Under the pieces are notes generated by a model. The model saw only the letters and a list, made by a program, of their open reading frames with translations, did no database searches and was not told where the DNA came from. The translations under genes and the position numbers were made by a program. This document shows positions 20,416-32,429 of a stretch of DNA of 64,000 bases, piece by piece. Positions within the stretch are counted from its first letter, which is position 1; each line of letters opens with the position of its first letter. This DNA comes from Oikopleura dioica (lineage: Eukaryota > Chordata > Appendicularia > Copelata > Oikopleuridae), in contig OU015570.1 of the NCBI GenBank assembly GCA_907165135.1, positions 62,001 through 126,000 of the forward strand, written 5' to 3'.

Positions 20416-23400
20416 ATGACGATTAGCGATTACAGAACCGATATTGAAAGATCAAAGCTGCTCGACCTTCCATATTTTCTTGAAATAGCCACTCATGGAG
20501 CTTTTTGTTCTGGTTCAAGATGGGCGACAATGGAAGTCAATCAATTCGATATTCAGATTGTAAAAAAAGCCTTACAAATATTGTCGAATCCTTATGGGGT
20601 CAATGAAGTTCGGACGCTAGAAACGAGCGACGGGGAATTAGCTGTTGATACGGCTATTATTAGGGCCCGCACGGTGGGATTTCGGTCAAAATTCAGTTAT
20701 TTATTTCGATTTTTTTTATCTCGGGTATCGATTAGTCATCACTTGAGGAGAATTTTGTTCAATTACTAACACCCTCACAAAATTTCATCCGAAACAGTCA
20801 ACGGGAAAAATTTGACGAAATCCCACCGTGCGGGCCCTAGCTATTATGCTTGATGCGTTTTTTGAAAACATGGAAGAATACGAAATATCGAGGGACACAT
20901 TTTATGATTAGAAGTCGCTGAAACTGGGTAAAAGGGACATATCCTCTATGAATTTTCGGGCTCTAGATCTTATGTATGAGGGATTTTACGAGAACTTTAA
21001 ATTTGAAACAAGGGAAAAATCGCATTTTCAAATGTTGAAGGAAGCGAGGGGCAGTTCAATATGCGTAAAAGTGGCTTAAACATAATCGAATAAAAATGCG
21101 ATGTTTGGATTATGTGGGAAGAAATATGGCTCTGTTGTTATCCAATTTGCTTCTGCTGGAATCAATTCTATTCAATGGATCTTTTTATGGGGGACGGGCA
21201 GCTACGTTACAAATTTGTAACGCCGTTACAATTTTGTAACGCCGTTACAAAAATTGAGATTTTTTACGCAATAAAAATAATTTTCTACTCCGCAATTCTT
21301 ATTATTTTGGATAGAATAAGCAATAAGGTATACCAAAAAGTAGTTTCTTTCAATTCAAGCGCGAAGCGCACACTCGTTCAATGATTTCGATTTTGAATTT
21401 TGGTAACGCCGTTACAATTTTAGCTACTTGTAACGTAGCCGCCCTACACCCCATTTTATCTTTTTGGCGCTACTTGCTTTATGGAAATATCGACATTCAA
21501 ATTGGTTGTTATTTATCGACGTTTATTTGCTCTTGGTGCTATTTCTATCTGGACAGTCGTAATGGTTTGGATTTATAGTGATGCTTGCTTTGGCTTTTTA
21601 CATTTACTTGCTTTGGATTGCGATGCATGATTTACAACAACATTTGAGGAGAGGAAGGGTTTGTGGATGCAATTTATCTCGACTAAGATGAGCGCTTACT
21701 CGGCCAGTACAAGTACTAGTCAAGAACGGTTGAATCTTCCAACCTTTCGGGATCCCCAATGTTTCGGGATTTCCCGAAACATTCGCAGTGAAAATGGGCC
21801 TTTTTGTCTTCTAACCTTTCGGGGATGATTTTTGAATGATTTCTGTCCGAGAAAATATCTAAAGCAAAATAGTAACGTCTAAGTACATCTTTATTGAAGC
21901 AAATGAAGGCACGAAGGAAAAAAATAATTTACACGAATAATTGGATTTATAACTCATGAAGTTCTCTATAAGACAGGCGCGGAGCGCACACATTCTCTTT
22001 GACTGCAAATTCACAATTGAAACAAGGTATGGCCTTCTTAGACCATCGAATTTGACGAAGGCAGCTAGAGTTATCTTTTTGATAAGTAAAATGCCCGAAT
22101 TCGGCATTTATACCCTTTTTTTATAACCGAAATTCCCGAATGATTCGGGCGATCCCGAAAGGTTCGGGAATTCCCGAAAGATTCGGGAGTATTCCCGAAA
22201 GATTCGGGAAATCCCGAAACATTCGGGATCCCGAAAGGTTGGAAGTGACGACCGTCAAGAACTACTGAAGGTCGAAGATCCTTGCTCGATTTTATACTAG
22301 GGCTGCGGTGAAGTCCACTAAATGGATCGGGGTTTCCTTACTTGGTGAAATTCCTTACTTGGTAAAATTCCTTACATGGTAAAATTCCTTACTTGGTAAA
22401 ATTTTTTTTCTTTACCAAGTAAGGAATTTTACCAAGTAAGGAATTTTGAAGCGAAAAATATTCGAAAACAAAAATTGACCATATTGACATGAAAAGTATT
22501 CTCTGCGACCCCCTCTCCGAGACAATTTTTCACATCTCAATTTTTCTCAAATTTATGTTTCGGTATTATTTTTTTTAAACAGTGAAGCGAATTCGCTTTC
22601 GCTTCGCTTCGTACTGGAGAGCAGAATTCGCTTCGCAAAAATTCCCAAATTTTCGCTTAAATTTTTGAAAAGCAAGCGGCTTCGAAATTCGGAGGATTCT
22701 TAATAAATGAGTTGGAAAGGGGCATTTTTGATGCTCTTTTTGCGCGAAGAGCCTTGCTATAAATTCAAATTTTCTCCGTCTTGTCAAGACGAGTCTAATG
22801 GTGGGTCTAATTCTTGATAAATCCAAGGATTGACTGGTTAGCAAGCTGGTTACCGGAAAACACGTTGTCACCAGCCGTTCTTATTGTAAGTTTAATAGAA
22901 TATAATTTGAATGGTCAGAAGGATATTTATGAACAGGGCTTATCTAGAATCGAAGATGACCGCCATATGATATGGCGGCCATATCTCATTTGAAATGAGT
23001 CATTTCCCATCTAGCAGGGGTGACCGTTCGGGCAAGAAATCGTCGGTTGGCCGTCCGAACGCCCGGTTAAAATCAAGGTCCAAGAGTCGCGCCTTCCGAA
23101 TGCCCGGCCGAGCCGAGGTGCCCGAACCAGAGTTCGAAATTTGTTGGCCACGACTGCCACTGGCAGCTGCCAATTTCGGCAGTCACATGGCAGTGGCAGT
23201 TAAATTTTTCAAGGGCTGCCAGTTACTGGCAGCTGCCAAGCTACTGCCACTTCGAAAGATATTAATTTCTTTATAAATTTTTCTTTCTAGAACCACAAAA
23301 ACAACGCTTATAATCCAAATTCACTCCCGAGACCTATATTATTCAATCTTTATAATCAAAAGAGACATTTATGTCTTAGATATCGTTTCTTTTATATGTT

Positions 23401-23843
23401 TTTCTTGTCAAAAGATTGTTTTGAACTTAGTTTGATTTTAAAAATTTTTAAAACTAATATTGAAATTGGCATCTTTTGGCAGTCGACTGGCAGCTGCCGA
23501 TTTTGGCAACCACTTAGCAGTGGCAGGTTTCAGATTTCGAACTCTGCCCCGAACTGCTCGAAGATACCCAAAAAATTTGCTGTGGGCTTGACCAACTGCC
23601 CGAAAGCGCCGAACTGCCCGAAAGTGCCCATCTTCAAGTTTGGCACAATGCAATGCCAAATGCCCACTCTTGCCCAAATTATTGATCAGCAAAAATTTGT
23701 CTCTGAGGGGGTCGCACAGAATATAAAATCATGTCAATATGCTAGATTTTTCTTTTTGAATATTTTTCGTTTCAAAATTCCTTACATGGTAAAATTCCTT
23801 ACTTGGTAAAATTCCTTACTTGGTAAAGAAAAAAAGGAATTTT
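20400..23843. repeat. Direct duplication, copy 2 (partner 11076-14512)
   Basis: Contains the hAT MITE (20661-20839), D (21190-21451), H (21728-22253) and C (22329-23843, right hairpin cut). The break at 23843 passes straight into a retroelement fragment. The differences from copy 1 are dominated by homopolymer length. Confidence 0.9.
20416..21090 (+). pseudogene. Decayed ORF of unknown function, copy 2
   Basis: Here the frame is open from MTISDYRTDIERSKLLDLPY through VNQFDIQIVKKALQILSNPY and TLETSDGELAVDTAI up to the hAT MITE, and resumes beyond it as LDAFFENMEEYE before a TAG. With one more T and one more A than copy 1 it is the better guide to the old reading frame, unless the run lengths are sequencing errors. 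The composition is protein-like (mixed acidic and hydrophobic), but I recognise no family. Confidence 0.5.
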
Positions 23844-24606
23844 AAAAGACTGCAAAAAAGAATCATTTTGCTGTCAGCAAAATCATCTTCGAGCAAAGAC
23901 AGTCTGGATTCCATTGCTGGGGACTGCGACTTTTGCTGAATTGATGACGATTCGTTTGACGGAAGTTGATTTCATTGAATATTTTGGGCGATTTGATCAG
24001 AATCGTGCATTTCTGAGCCATGCCTTTGAAGTAACAGGTGGGAAGTGAGAGATGATTAGAATTGGTGTCCAAAGCGGCGTAATTGTAGTAGTAGGTTCAA
24101 TGCGCTTGAGAACACATTGCGATCAGTAGTTTAAGATGATGAAGGATGGTTTGTAGGCGTGGGTGACTCCTAACTAGGCCCAACCGCCGTCGGAGGACAG
24201 TAGAGAAATGGGGTAGTAATTCTTCTTCACCAGTCGGATGCAGCGATTGCGCTGCAGTACCAAATGGTGGCCACGTACCTGTTTTGGCCATACTGTCTTG
24301 TTATCGAGCAAATAGAGGCTTTGGGAGCCCCCGCTCCTTCTCATTTCTACCAGCGTTGTCTTCCCTCCGTTTTCAAGGTTGACACTTGCGAATCGTTTCG
24401 CCGACGTAATGTTCGTTAATGCCCTATCATCTGCCAATGTCCTGATTGATGCTCTTCGGCCGTTTTGCGATAGGCAATAACTATCACTGAGCCTTGGCGA
24501 CTCTCTAACTTTTTGATTATGACAACCCTCTCGGTCTGCGTCTTGATTTGGTCTCCGATTGGCACTAACGACAGTCGAGAATTACCACTTAACGACGCGC
24601 TCCCCT
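23844..24606 (-). mobile_element. Internal fragment of the short LTR retroelement (no LTRs)
   Basis: Matches the inside of the complete copies (34434-35408 inverted to the 39-kb one) from the GTCAGCAAAATCATC region to the primer-site side, where it stops at CACTTCAGTCA and joins repeat W. LTRs and several hundred bases are missing. The frames (24097-24437) are parts of the element's unknown ORF, here shortened. Confidence 0.75.
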
Positions 24607-25671
24607 TCCCACTTCAGTCATTCAGATTTTGAACCGCTGATCATAAAGTCGAGAAAATGTCCGCGTCGGAATGTCTATTCCATCATGTTTCTTTCGAAAA
24701 AGCCAATTGATAATCTTCTTTGCATCACTCTTCTTCGGCGTCTTAAAGAGAATAAAAAATATCCTAAGGTTTGATTCAAAGAGCGCAATCAATTTTACAA
24801 TTCATACTTGGTTCGTGCGAGAAATTTCTGATAAGATCCCCGCCCTTCATTTTTGATTCCCATGATTCAGTCCCTTACTCCAGAAATAGAAAAATTTTAG
24901 CGTCATCCAACTCAGTTGGAAAATCACCAAACTTAAGCCTTTACATAATAATTAAAATCAAACTAGGTTCAAACTTTTCTAGTTAAACATAATAGAGACT
25001 TAAATTTTAGGTTCTAAAAGAAACATACGATAAATTTTGAGATTGAAAGTCGTCTCTTCTGAAGAGCTATCCGCGGAATATACATTATTATTCAGATTAT
25101 GGGTCTCTAGAATGAAGCAATCTAATTGTTTATCATCAAAAAAATAACATTTTACCAAAAAAATTTTGGTCTAGAAACCACCTCAAGCATCTCACCTCGA
25201 CATCCCCTCGCGGTTTGAGTGCGATTTTTGAAACCACCCCAGCCCACCTCGAAAAAATCCATAACTCGGTAGAAGATTGTTGGAAAAGGAACAATTTTTT
25301 TCTAGAATGTTTTTTCCAAAAAATATGCCGAGAATACATTTGTGAAAACGATCTATCGTAAGAGATTATTTTTATCCACTTACTGATTAAAACGTCTCCT
25401 TTGAAAACTGAAAGTACTCATTTGCTTTGAAGAAATCAAGTTTGATTTTAAAAATTTGCGAAAAAAATTTTCTTTAATTGTTGCCAGAGTTCGGAATCTT
25501 TCGGATCGAAATTGGAAGCTTCCTTATTTTGGACGCAGGAGCAAAAGTTTTTGCTGAAGAGGTAGGGATCTGGTCGAGGTAAGGATTTGGTCGAGGTAAG
25601 GAAACACTCTTCTCGACCCCCTCTGAACATAATTTTTCAAGCATCATTTTTTGAATATTTTTTTTAATTGA
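24607..25671. repeat. W and R repeats ending in an A-type iteron scrap
   Basis: W to about 25380, R to 25555, then GGTCGAGGTAAGG units (25556-25612) and CTTCTCGACCCCCTCTGAAC. The junction near 25552 (GTTTTTGCTGAAGAGG) is not seen elsewhere, so it records a rearrangement. Confidence 0.6.
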
Positions 25672-27450
25672 ATAAAATTTTTCAAGAGACGTTTTCAAAA
25701 ATTTCGAGTGGAAAAAACGCGTCTTCTAAAGAAAATACTATAAAGTAAGCGTTTCCTTATTTGTTGTTCGCAGATTAGATTCCGGACTAAAATTGTTGAT
25801 TTTCAAAAAAAACTTGGAGCAAATTGGGAGCTCCCAATTTACTCTTAGTCCCATAAACTTGTGCTCCTTTTCCCAAAAAAGGAATCTCCCAATTTCGATC
25901 CGAAAGATTCCGAACTCTGGCAACAATTCAAGAAAATTTTTTGTTTCGCAAATTTTTAAAATCAAACTAGATTTCTTCAAAGCAAATGAGCACAATCAGT
26001 TTACAAAGGAGACGTTTTAATCAGTAATATGATAAAAATACTCTTGGATTCGATAATCAATCAAACAAATATGCTCTAGAATTTATCAAAATAATCAATG
26101 ACAAAATTTAGAATCATTCAGAAAATTTTAATATCAAACTAGATTTCTTTGAAGCAAATGTGTACTTTCAGTTTTCAAAGGAGACGTTTTAATCAGTAAG
26201 TGGATAAAAATAATCTCTTACGATAGATCGTTTTCACAAATGTATTCTCGGCATATTTTTGGAAAAAACATTCTAGAAAAAATTCTTCCTTTTCACAACA
26301 ATCTTCTACCGAGTTATGGATTTTTCGAGGTGGGCTGGGGTGGTTTCAAAAATCGCACTCAAACCGCGAGGTGATGTCGAGGTGAGATGCTTGAGGTGGT
26401 TTCTAGACCAAAATTTTTTGGTAAAATGTTATTTTTTGATGATAAACAGTTAGATTGCTTCATTCTAGGGACCCATAATCTGAATAATAATGTATATTCC
26501 GCGGATAGCTATTCAGAAGAGACGTTTTTCAATCTCAAAATTTATCGTATGTTTCTTTTAGAACCTAAAATTTAAGTCTCTTTTATGTTTAACTAGAAAA
26601 GTTTGAACCTAGTTTGATTTTAATTATTATGTAAAGGCTTAAGTTTGGTGATTTTACAACTGAGTTGGATGACGCTAAAATTTTTCTATTTCTGGAGTAA
26701 GGGACTGAATCATGGGAATCAAAAATGAAGGGCGGGGATCTTATCAGAAATTTCTCGCACGAACCAAGTATGAATTGTAAAAACTGATTGCGCTATTTGA
26801 ATCAAACCTTAGGATATTTTTCATTCTCTTTAAGACGCCGAAGAAGAGTGATGCAAAGAAGATTATCAATTGGCTTTTTCGAAAGAAACATGATGGAATA
26901 GACATTCCGACGCGGACATTTTCTCGACTTTATGATCAGCGGTTCAAAATCTTGGATTCTACATCGAAACGAAGGTTTTAAATGTCTCATAATTCGAAGA
27001 TTTCATCAATGGAGCAATTTGAAAAGAAGATCAAGGAAGAATACGGAAAAAGAAAATCAAAATCAAAACACGTGGACTTGCTAATTTCATACGAAAAATA
27101 AGGATCGATTTTTTCCCGATGATGAAGAAATCCAGCAGCTACAAATTTAAAAAATAGTGGCCTTAAGGGTGTCCCTAAAATTGGGATTAAATTGTTGATT
27201 TACAGAAAAATTATAAATTTAAAGCAAATCGTTAGCTCCTTATTTTCTCTCAGTCCAAGAAACTTATGCTCCTGCTCCCTACCTGCTCCAAAAAAGTGAA
27301 GGCTCCCAGAGGAGACTCCCAATTTCGCTCCCATAGGTTCCGAACTCTGGCTAATATTCAGGAAAATTTTTCGTTTCGCAAATTTATAAAATAAACTAGA
27401 TTTTTTCGAAGCTAATGAGCACTATTTATTCTCAAAAAACACGTTTTAAA
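25672..27450. repeat. R, W, R composite with HTH relic
   Basis: R 25672-26215 (two motif blocks), W 26216-27170, R 27186-27450. Same order as in the right arm of the palindrome (40995-42885). Right of W, the TTAA element seen in the palindrome is reduced to TTAAGGGTGTCCC. Confidence 0.6.
26784..27101 (+). pseudogene. Decayed pogo-like transposase N-terminus in repeat W
   Basis: A single frame of about 106 codons with one TAA (26979-26981) directly before an ATG. The first part holds TPKKSDAKKIINWLFRKK, a short turn, then IDIPTRTFSRLYDQ, a helix-turn-helix of the CENP-B/Tigger kind. The second part is charged (EQFEKKIKEEYGKRKSKSK). Equivalent relics: 15587-15784 (minus), 32603-32800 (minus) and 42510-42830 (plus). 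No catalytic domain. Assignment rests on the pattern and on similarity to the Q and P relics. Confidence 0.55.
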
Positions 27451-28044
27451 TACAGTGAAACCTCAACTTAAGCCCGAGCAACTTAAGGCCACTTTTTTGA
27501 AAAATCTCCGAAATCTGTCATCCGAAAAAAATCTAACTTGTCCCCAACGATCGAGGCCGAGACTGTCTTATTCGGTGACTCAAATTTTTCTTATTATTTA
27601 GGAAATTCCGATTCAAGACCTTTTTTCAGATCTTCAATATCTTATCTTCTTCTCGAGATATGGCTTTTTCTATGAGCGCGCTAATGCATTAGCCTTCGAT
27701 AGAAATGCACTGTGAAAATTGCTATTTTGAAATTCTTAATTAAGTGTAGAAAATTATATATCTCCTGAAAGCCTGAAAAATTTCCTTTCTGCTGATACCA
27801 TATACAAAAAGATCCGATGAATTTTACTTATTGTGAGAGCGCGTCAAAACTCGAAAACACCTGCTCTTCGGCGCCGGAAAAGGGGATTAAACTACTTATC
27901 GGTGCACAATCTGAGCTCATGAGCCTTGTTCAAAGATCGAACTATGTTCAGACTAAAATGTGGAAAAAAAATCAAGCGATTAGAGCCCTAAAATTTGGTT
28001 TAAATTTTGTTAAAATCATCAATTTATATATTGCATATTTATAT

Positions 28045-29783
28045 ATGTAGGGAAAATCGATGAAAAACGAGCTTTTATTTTGGCTAAGTAGGCAGGAAGT
28101 ATAATACAGTTTTAGGAAGCCCAGTAGCTGGGGATAATTTTGACTATTGACAGTAAGGGGTTTGACTAATACCCTGGGGCATTTTTGGCCTTCCAAAGGG
28201 CCAAATATCTGGTACTCTTCGGACAGGGGACCGTAACTTCTAGTATCCCGGGTCTGTGGAAATAAAACTTATACTCGGTTGTAGAGGAGACTCTGACGGT
28301 TCCGAATATGTGTAGAAAACCACCGGGACCTTCACCTCTAGAAGGCGCTAGAGGCTCTAGAATAGCGCTCGCCATGAAATCTCGAGATCGAGAGCAGTTA
28401 TGTTTTTCGTGTTCTCCATCCCGTAGAACCCAATAGTCTCAATAAGACCATCCTCTGAAACCCTGGCAAAAATTTTTCGATAAAAATTGCCATTTTTGAG
28501 GTCTTATCGATTTTTCAAAAAAAAATATAGGGAAAACCCCTTAAGACCTCTGAAATTCGCTTTCAATAAGAAGCCTGAACTTTGAGCTTCAATAATCAGT
28601 CTCGTGAAGGGTCTCTTCTTGGAATATTCTTAAAAAAAGAGTCGTTCTTTGGAAATATCTCGAAAATTGACACATTTTTTATCAGTTAATCAAATTTTTC
28701 AATAGTTCTCTTCGATTCTCCCCAGATCTGAGACTAAACGTTTACATAGCAGAACTTTGCGATTATTACTGGCATTTTGCGGTGGCGGGAAAAGTTGGGG
28801 AACTCGGGTTATTTAAGATTTTCAAGGTTGAAAAAGCACCAAAAAGGCATAATTTGACCAATTTTCAATAAGGATTTCCAAGTGAAATCCGGAATCACCC
28901 TTATTTACAGCTTATTGAAAAGAGCACAAAAATGTAAGCTTGAAAAATGAAAAATCATCAAATTACGACAGAAATTTAGCCGACACGCCGTGATTTCAAT
29001 CCCGAAAATTCGAAATTCAGCCTTGCTCTAGAATTTTTTTCCCAAAAAGCTACGATTGACATTTACATATCATTTTACTTAGTAGAGAACGGGGAATTTT
29101 TCAAGCAAAATTGGTAGGGGAGAATCGACATCGATTTTTTTTGGCGAGCCCTACTCTAGAAGTTGAGGAAGTCAATCGAAAATCGGTACTTTTTGTCTAA
29201 AAAGGCTTGAAATGTTGTATTCTCATTCGAAATCGATTTTAATAACATTTTTAATGATTCTGAAAGATTAAAAATAAGTTTTGGGTGATTTTGGGCACTT
29301 TTAGGTCATCAAAGGGAGATCTAGAATTTCCTGAAAATTCACCTCAAATTACCTCAACTGACATTTTTGAATATCACAAAATCGCTACAAATTATTTATA
29401 ATCGATTTCGAATGAAAATACAACATTTCCAGCCTTTTGTAGACAAAAAGTACTGATTTTTGGTTGACTTCCTCAACTTCTAGAGCCTCTAGCGCCTTCT
29501 AGAGGTGGGGGTCCCGGTGGTTTTCTACACATATTCGGAACCGTCAGAGTCTCCTCTACAACCGAGTATAAGTTTTATTTCCACAGACCCGGGATACTAG
29601 AAGTTACGGTCCCCTGTCCGAAGAGTACCAGATATTTGGCCCTTTGGAAGGCCAAAAGTGCCCCAGGGTATGAGTCAAACCCCTTACTATCAATAGTCAA
29701 AATGATCCCCAGCTCCTGGGCTTTCTAAAACTGTATTCTACTAAGCCCAAAAAAAAACTCGTTTTTCGTCGATTTTCCCTATA
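28045..29783. mobile_element. Foldback element X, second copy
   Basis: Inverted arms 28045-28375 and 29470-29783 and inner arms near 29160-29245 and 29400-29480, exactly as in 2764-4517. No coding signal. Confidence 0.7.
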
Positions 29784-29787
29784 TATA

Positions 29788-31788
29788 CAGTGTGAAGCAC
29801 CTTTAAGGCCGACCCTTTTAAGGCCACTTTTTCGCAAAATCCCCAAAATCTGTCATCCTAGAAAAACCATTTTAAGGCCACTTTTTTCAAATGTTATTCA
29901 AAATCCGAAAGTTTCACTTAAAAATGCTAGTTATATTTGACTGCGTCTCCGGCCATTATGAAGTCAATGGCTTCTCAGCGTCGGCATTGTCTGTCCCTTG
30001 AACTTGAGGCACTTTTACACTCTCAATCAATGTTGAAGGACGTGTTGTGTGTCGACCAATTTTTCCTCTTGTTTCTCCAGAACTTTTTCTCGAGATCTTC
30101 AAACTGCTCGATTTTCTCTTAAAAATCATTGCAGGGTTCATGTTCATGATTTAAATTTTTAATAACTTTTTGTCCAAAAAAGGGAAAAATTTCTTGTCAT
30201 CCGACTCGGGACAAAAAATGGTTTGTCCTCGCCTGGTCCAAATCCTCGCCTGGTCCAAATCCTGCCTGGTCCAAATCCTTACCTGGTCCAAAATTGAAAA
30301 TGGACCAGGTAAGGAAATTGGACCAGGTAAGGATTTGGACCAGGCGAGGAATTTTAAATTGAAAAATTTTTGAAAACAAAAAATGAGTAACCAGACTAAA
30401 ACAAATATCTCCTTGACCCCCATCCGCGACGGAAAATTTAAAATTTTGAAAAATTTTTAATTAAATTTCTGTTTTTTCAAAATGTTCTTATAAGTTTTCC
30501 CCCTTCACGAATTTTTTTCTAATTTCGAGAGAAGTTTTTTAATTCTTGTTAGATTTATAAAGATAACAATTATTTTAAGCCTTCAAGGCTCAAAATAAGA
30601 AAGCTTAGGCTCATAGCTTTCAGTAGAGCTTCAGAAATCCTAGTGCAAAGCCGTTTTTGGCCATCTGGTGCGCTAAAAATTGGGTGGAAAACCGGAAATT
30701 CTGGAAAACTCGCTGAGCTGGCCCTTTTAGAGGTCATTGAGCGGAGCTGAGCTGAGCGGACCTTCATTTTAAGGTTGTTTAACTGAGCTACGCGTACCCT
30801 AATTAGAGCTGAGCTGAGCTGTTTTTAACTGTGCTTTTATTAGTCAAATTGTGTTATAAATTATAACTTATAATTATTCAGCTTAGCTAAGTGATAATTG
30901 TCTGAGCTGAGCTGAGCAAAACAGATCATGTTCGAAAATAATTTAGCTGAGCTGAGCCGAGTGAGCATTGTCTGAGCTGAGCTGAGCAGATCAGATCATT
31001 TTCAAGAATAACTGCAGAGCGACTGCTGGCTCAGCTCACTCAGCTCAGCTCAGCAAATTTGCAACTCTGCTATATGGTGTCCAAATGAAAGCGCATGCCT
31101 CTAGGCTTTCTAAAACTATATCATAGAACCCCTCAACTTAGCTAGAAAAACGGATTTTCTCCCATTATAAAAAATTAGCTGAATGCTGATGCAAGAGAAA
31201 CGTTTTCTACAAACGAATAGAGCTTCTTGTCTAGTATGGGCCCAGAAAAATCTCACAAAATGTAAAGATTTTTGAAGTTCCTCGAAAATCTTTAATAAAC
31301 TTGTTTTTGGTTGATAGTTAAAAATTTTTTGAGTTTTTTCTGAAATGTCTATTTTTTATTCTTGTTGAGATTTTTTGTCGATTCGCGACATTTCCTCATT
31401 TTTTTCTGTTTTTATAAGTGAAACTAATAAGAACATAAAATAATAAAAACAATAAAAACGGAAATCTAATTTAAAATTTTTCAAAATTTTAAATTTTTTG
31501 TCTCGGAGGGGGGTCAAGAAGAAATTTGTTTTGGTCTGGTTATTCATTTTTTGTTTTCAAAAATTTTTCAAATAATAATTCCTCGCCTGGTCCAAATCCT
31601 TACCTGGTCCAAATCCTCGCCTGGTCCATTTTCAATTTTGGACCAGGTAAGGAATTTGGACCAGGCAAGGATTTGGACCAGGCGAGGATTTGGACCAGGC
31701 GAGGACAAACCACAAAAAATATCCATTTTAAGGCCACTTTTGAAATTCGCTGTCATCCAAATATCGGCCTAAAAAGTGCTTCACACTG
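29788..31788. mobile_element. pogo-like element P carrying MULE B
   Basis: CAGTGTGAAGCACCTTTAAGG to CTTCACACTG with TA at 29786-29787 and 31789-31790. Removing MULE B leaves about 500 bp, the same size as the copy at 2264-2763. Confidence 0.85.
30220..31711. mobile_element. MULE-like foldback element B (CTGGTCC iterons), copy 1
   Basis: Ends GGTTTGTCCTCGCCTGGTCC and the inverse. Exact 9-bp target duplication ACAAAAAAT at 30211-30219 and 31712-31720; the unoccupied site is at 2332-2340. Iteron hairpins 30227-30350 and 31580-31705 use CCTTACCTGGTCCAAAT and CCTCGCCTGGTCCAAAT. Inside come GAAAACAAAAAATGAGTAAC and TTGACCCCCATC, with the inverse on the right. The interior has a long AGCTGAGCTGAGC array (about 30700-31060). 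Frames such as 30151-30423 are iteron translations. No transposase. Confidence 0.93.
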
Positions 31789-32230
31789 TATGCATTTGAT
31801 ATACCGTGGTTTTCCATCTTAAGAGCGCCCAACTAAAGAGCGTTTTTGCCAATATTTTCCAAATTTTGTTATCTGAAAAAATCCCAACTTTAGAGCGTTT
31901 TTAGGAATTTTTAATTAATAATTAGAATAACGTTTATTTCAACCTGAAAAATCATTGAAAAAAATTGTTTTCTACGCTTTTTTCTCAGGTGAAATCATAG
32001 CCTCTGATTCAAAGATCGTAATTTTTTTATCATAAATAGGTAAAAATGACCTCAGATGCATTTTTAGAGTTTTGGAAAAAATTCTTTTTATGCATTTTCA
32101 TTCATCATTTTTTCCCACTGTCATCCTAGTTTGATCGTAAATTTTCTAACTTAAGAGCGTTTTGGTCTACCCTTGTCATCATATTGTCAAAAGTAGTTCG
32201 AAGTCAAAGTTGACGAAATCGGGGGATCCC

Positions 32231-32429
32231 TTAAGGGTGTCCCCAACGATCGAGGCCGAGACTGTCTAATTCGGTGACTCAAATTATTCTTCTTATTTAG
32301 GAAATTCTGATTCCGAAAATTTTTTCAGATCTTCAATATCTTATCTACTTCTCGAGATATGGTTTTTTAAGTAGAATTATTAACTCAAAGTTGATCCTGT
32401 TTCAAAAAAATCGTTTGGGACACCCTTAA
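32231..32429. mobile_element. TTAA-flanked MITE (GGGTGTCCC ends), two palindromic copies
   Basis: TTAA, then GGGTGTCCCCAACGAT, to ATCGTTTGGGACACCC and TTAA (32426-32429). The mirrored copy is 42886-43082. It lies between repeat W and unrelated sequence and marks the palindrome borders. Non-coding. Confidence 0.75.

Larger units (their letters stand above)
27453..32165. repeat. Inverted duplicate of 1880-5103 (S, X, P, T order)
   Basis: The whole run T-P-X-S at 1880-5103 recurs here inverted: S 27453-28044, X 28045-29783, P 29788-31788, T 31797-32165. The only large difference is MULE B inside P. Element Q and repeat R follow S in the first copy; here S meets R directly at TA (27451-27452). 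Confidence 0.88.

Noticed and set aside
30151-30423. Frames reading repeated LDQARIWTRRG or LVQILAWSK as a tandem-repeat protein
   Set aside because: They are translations of MULE B iterons (30227-30350, 31580-31705, 59920-60050, 61925-62050) in several frames and on both strands; the DNA hairpin explains the pattern.
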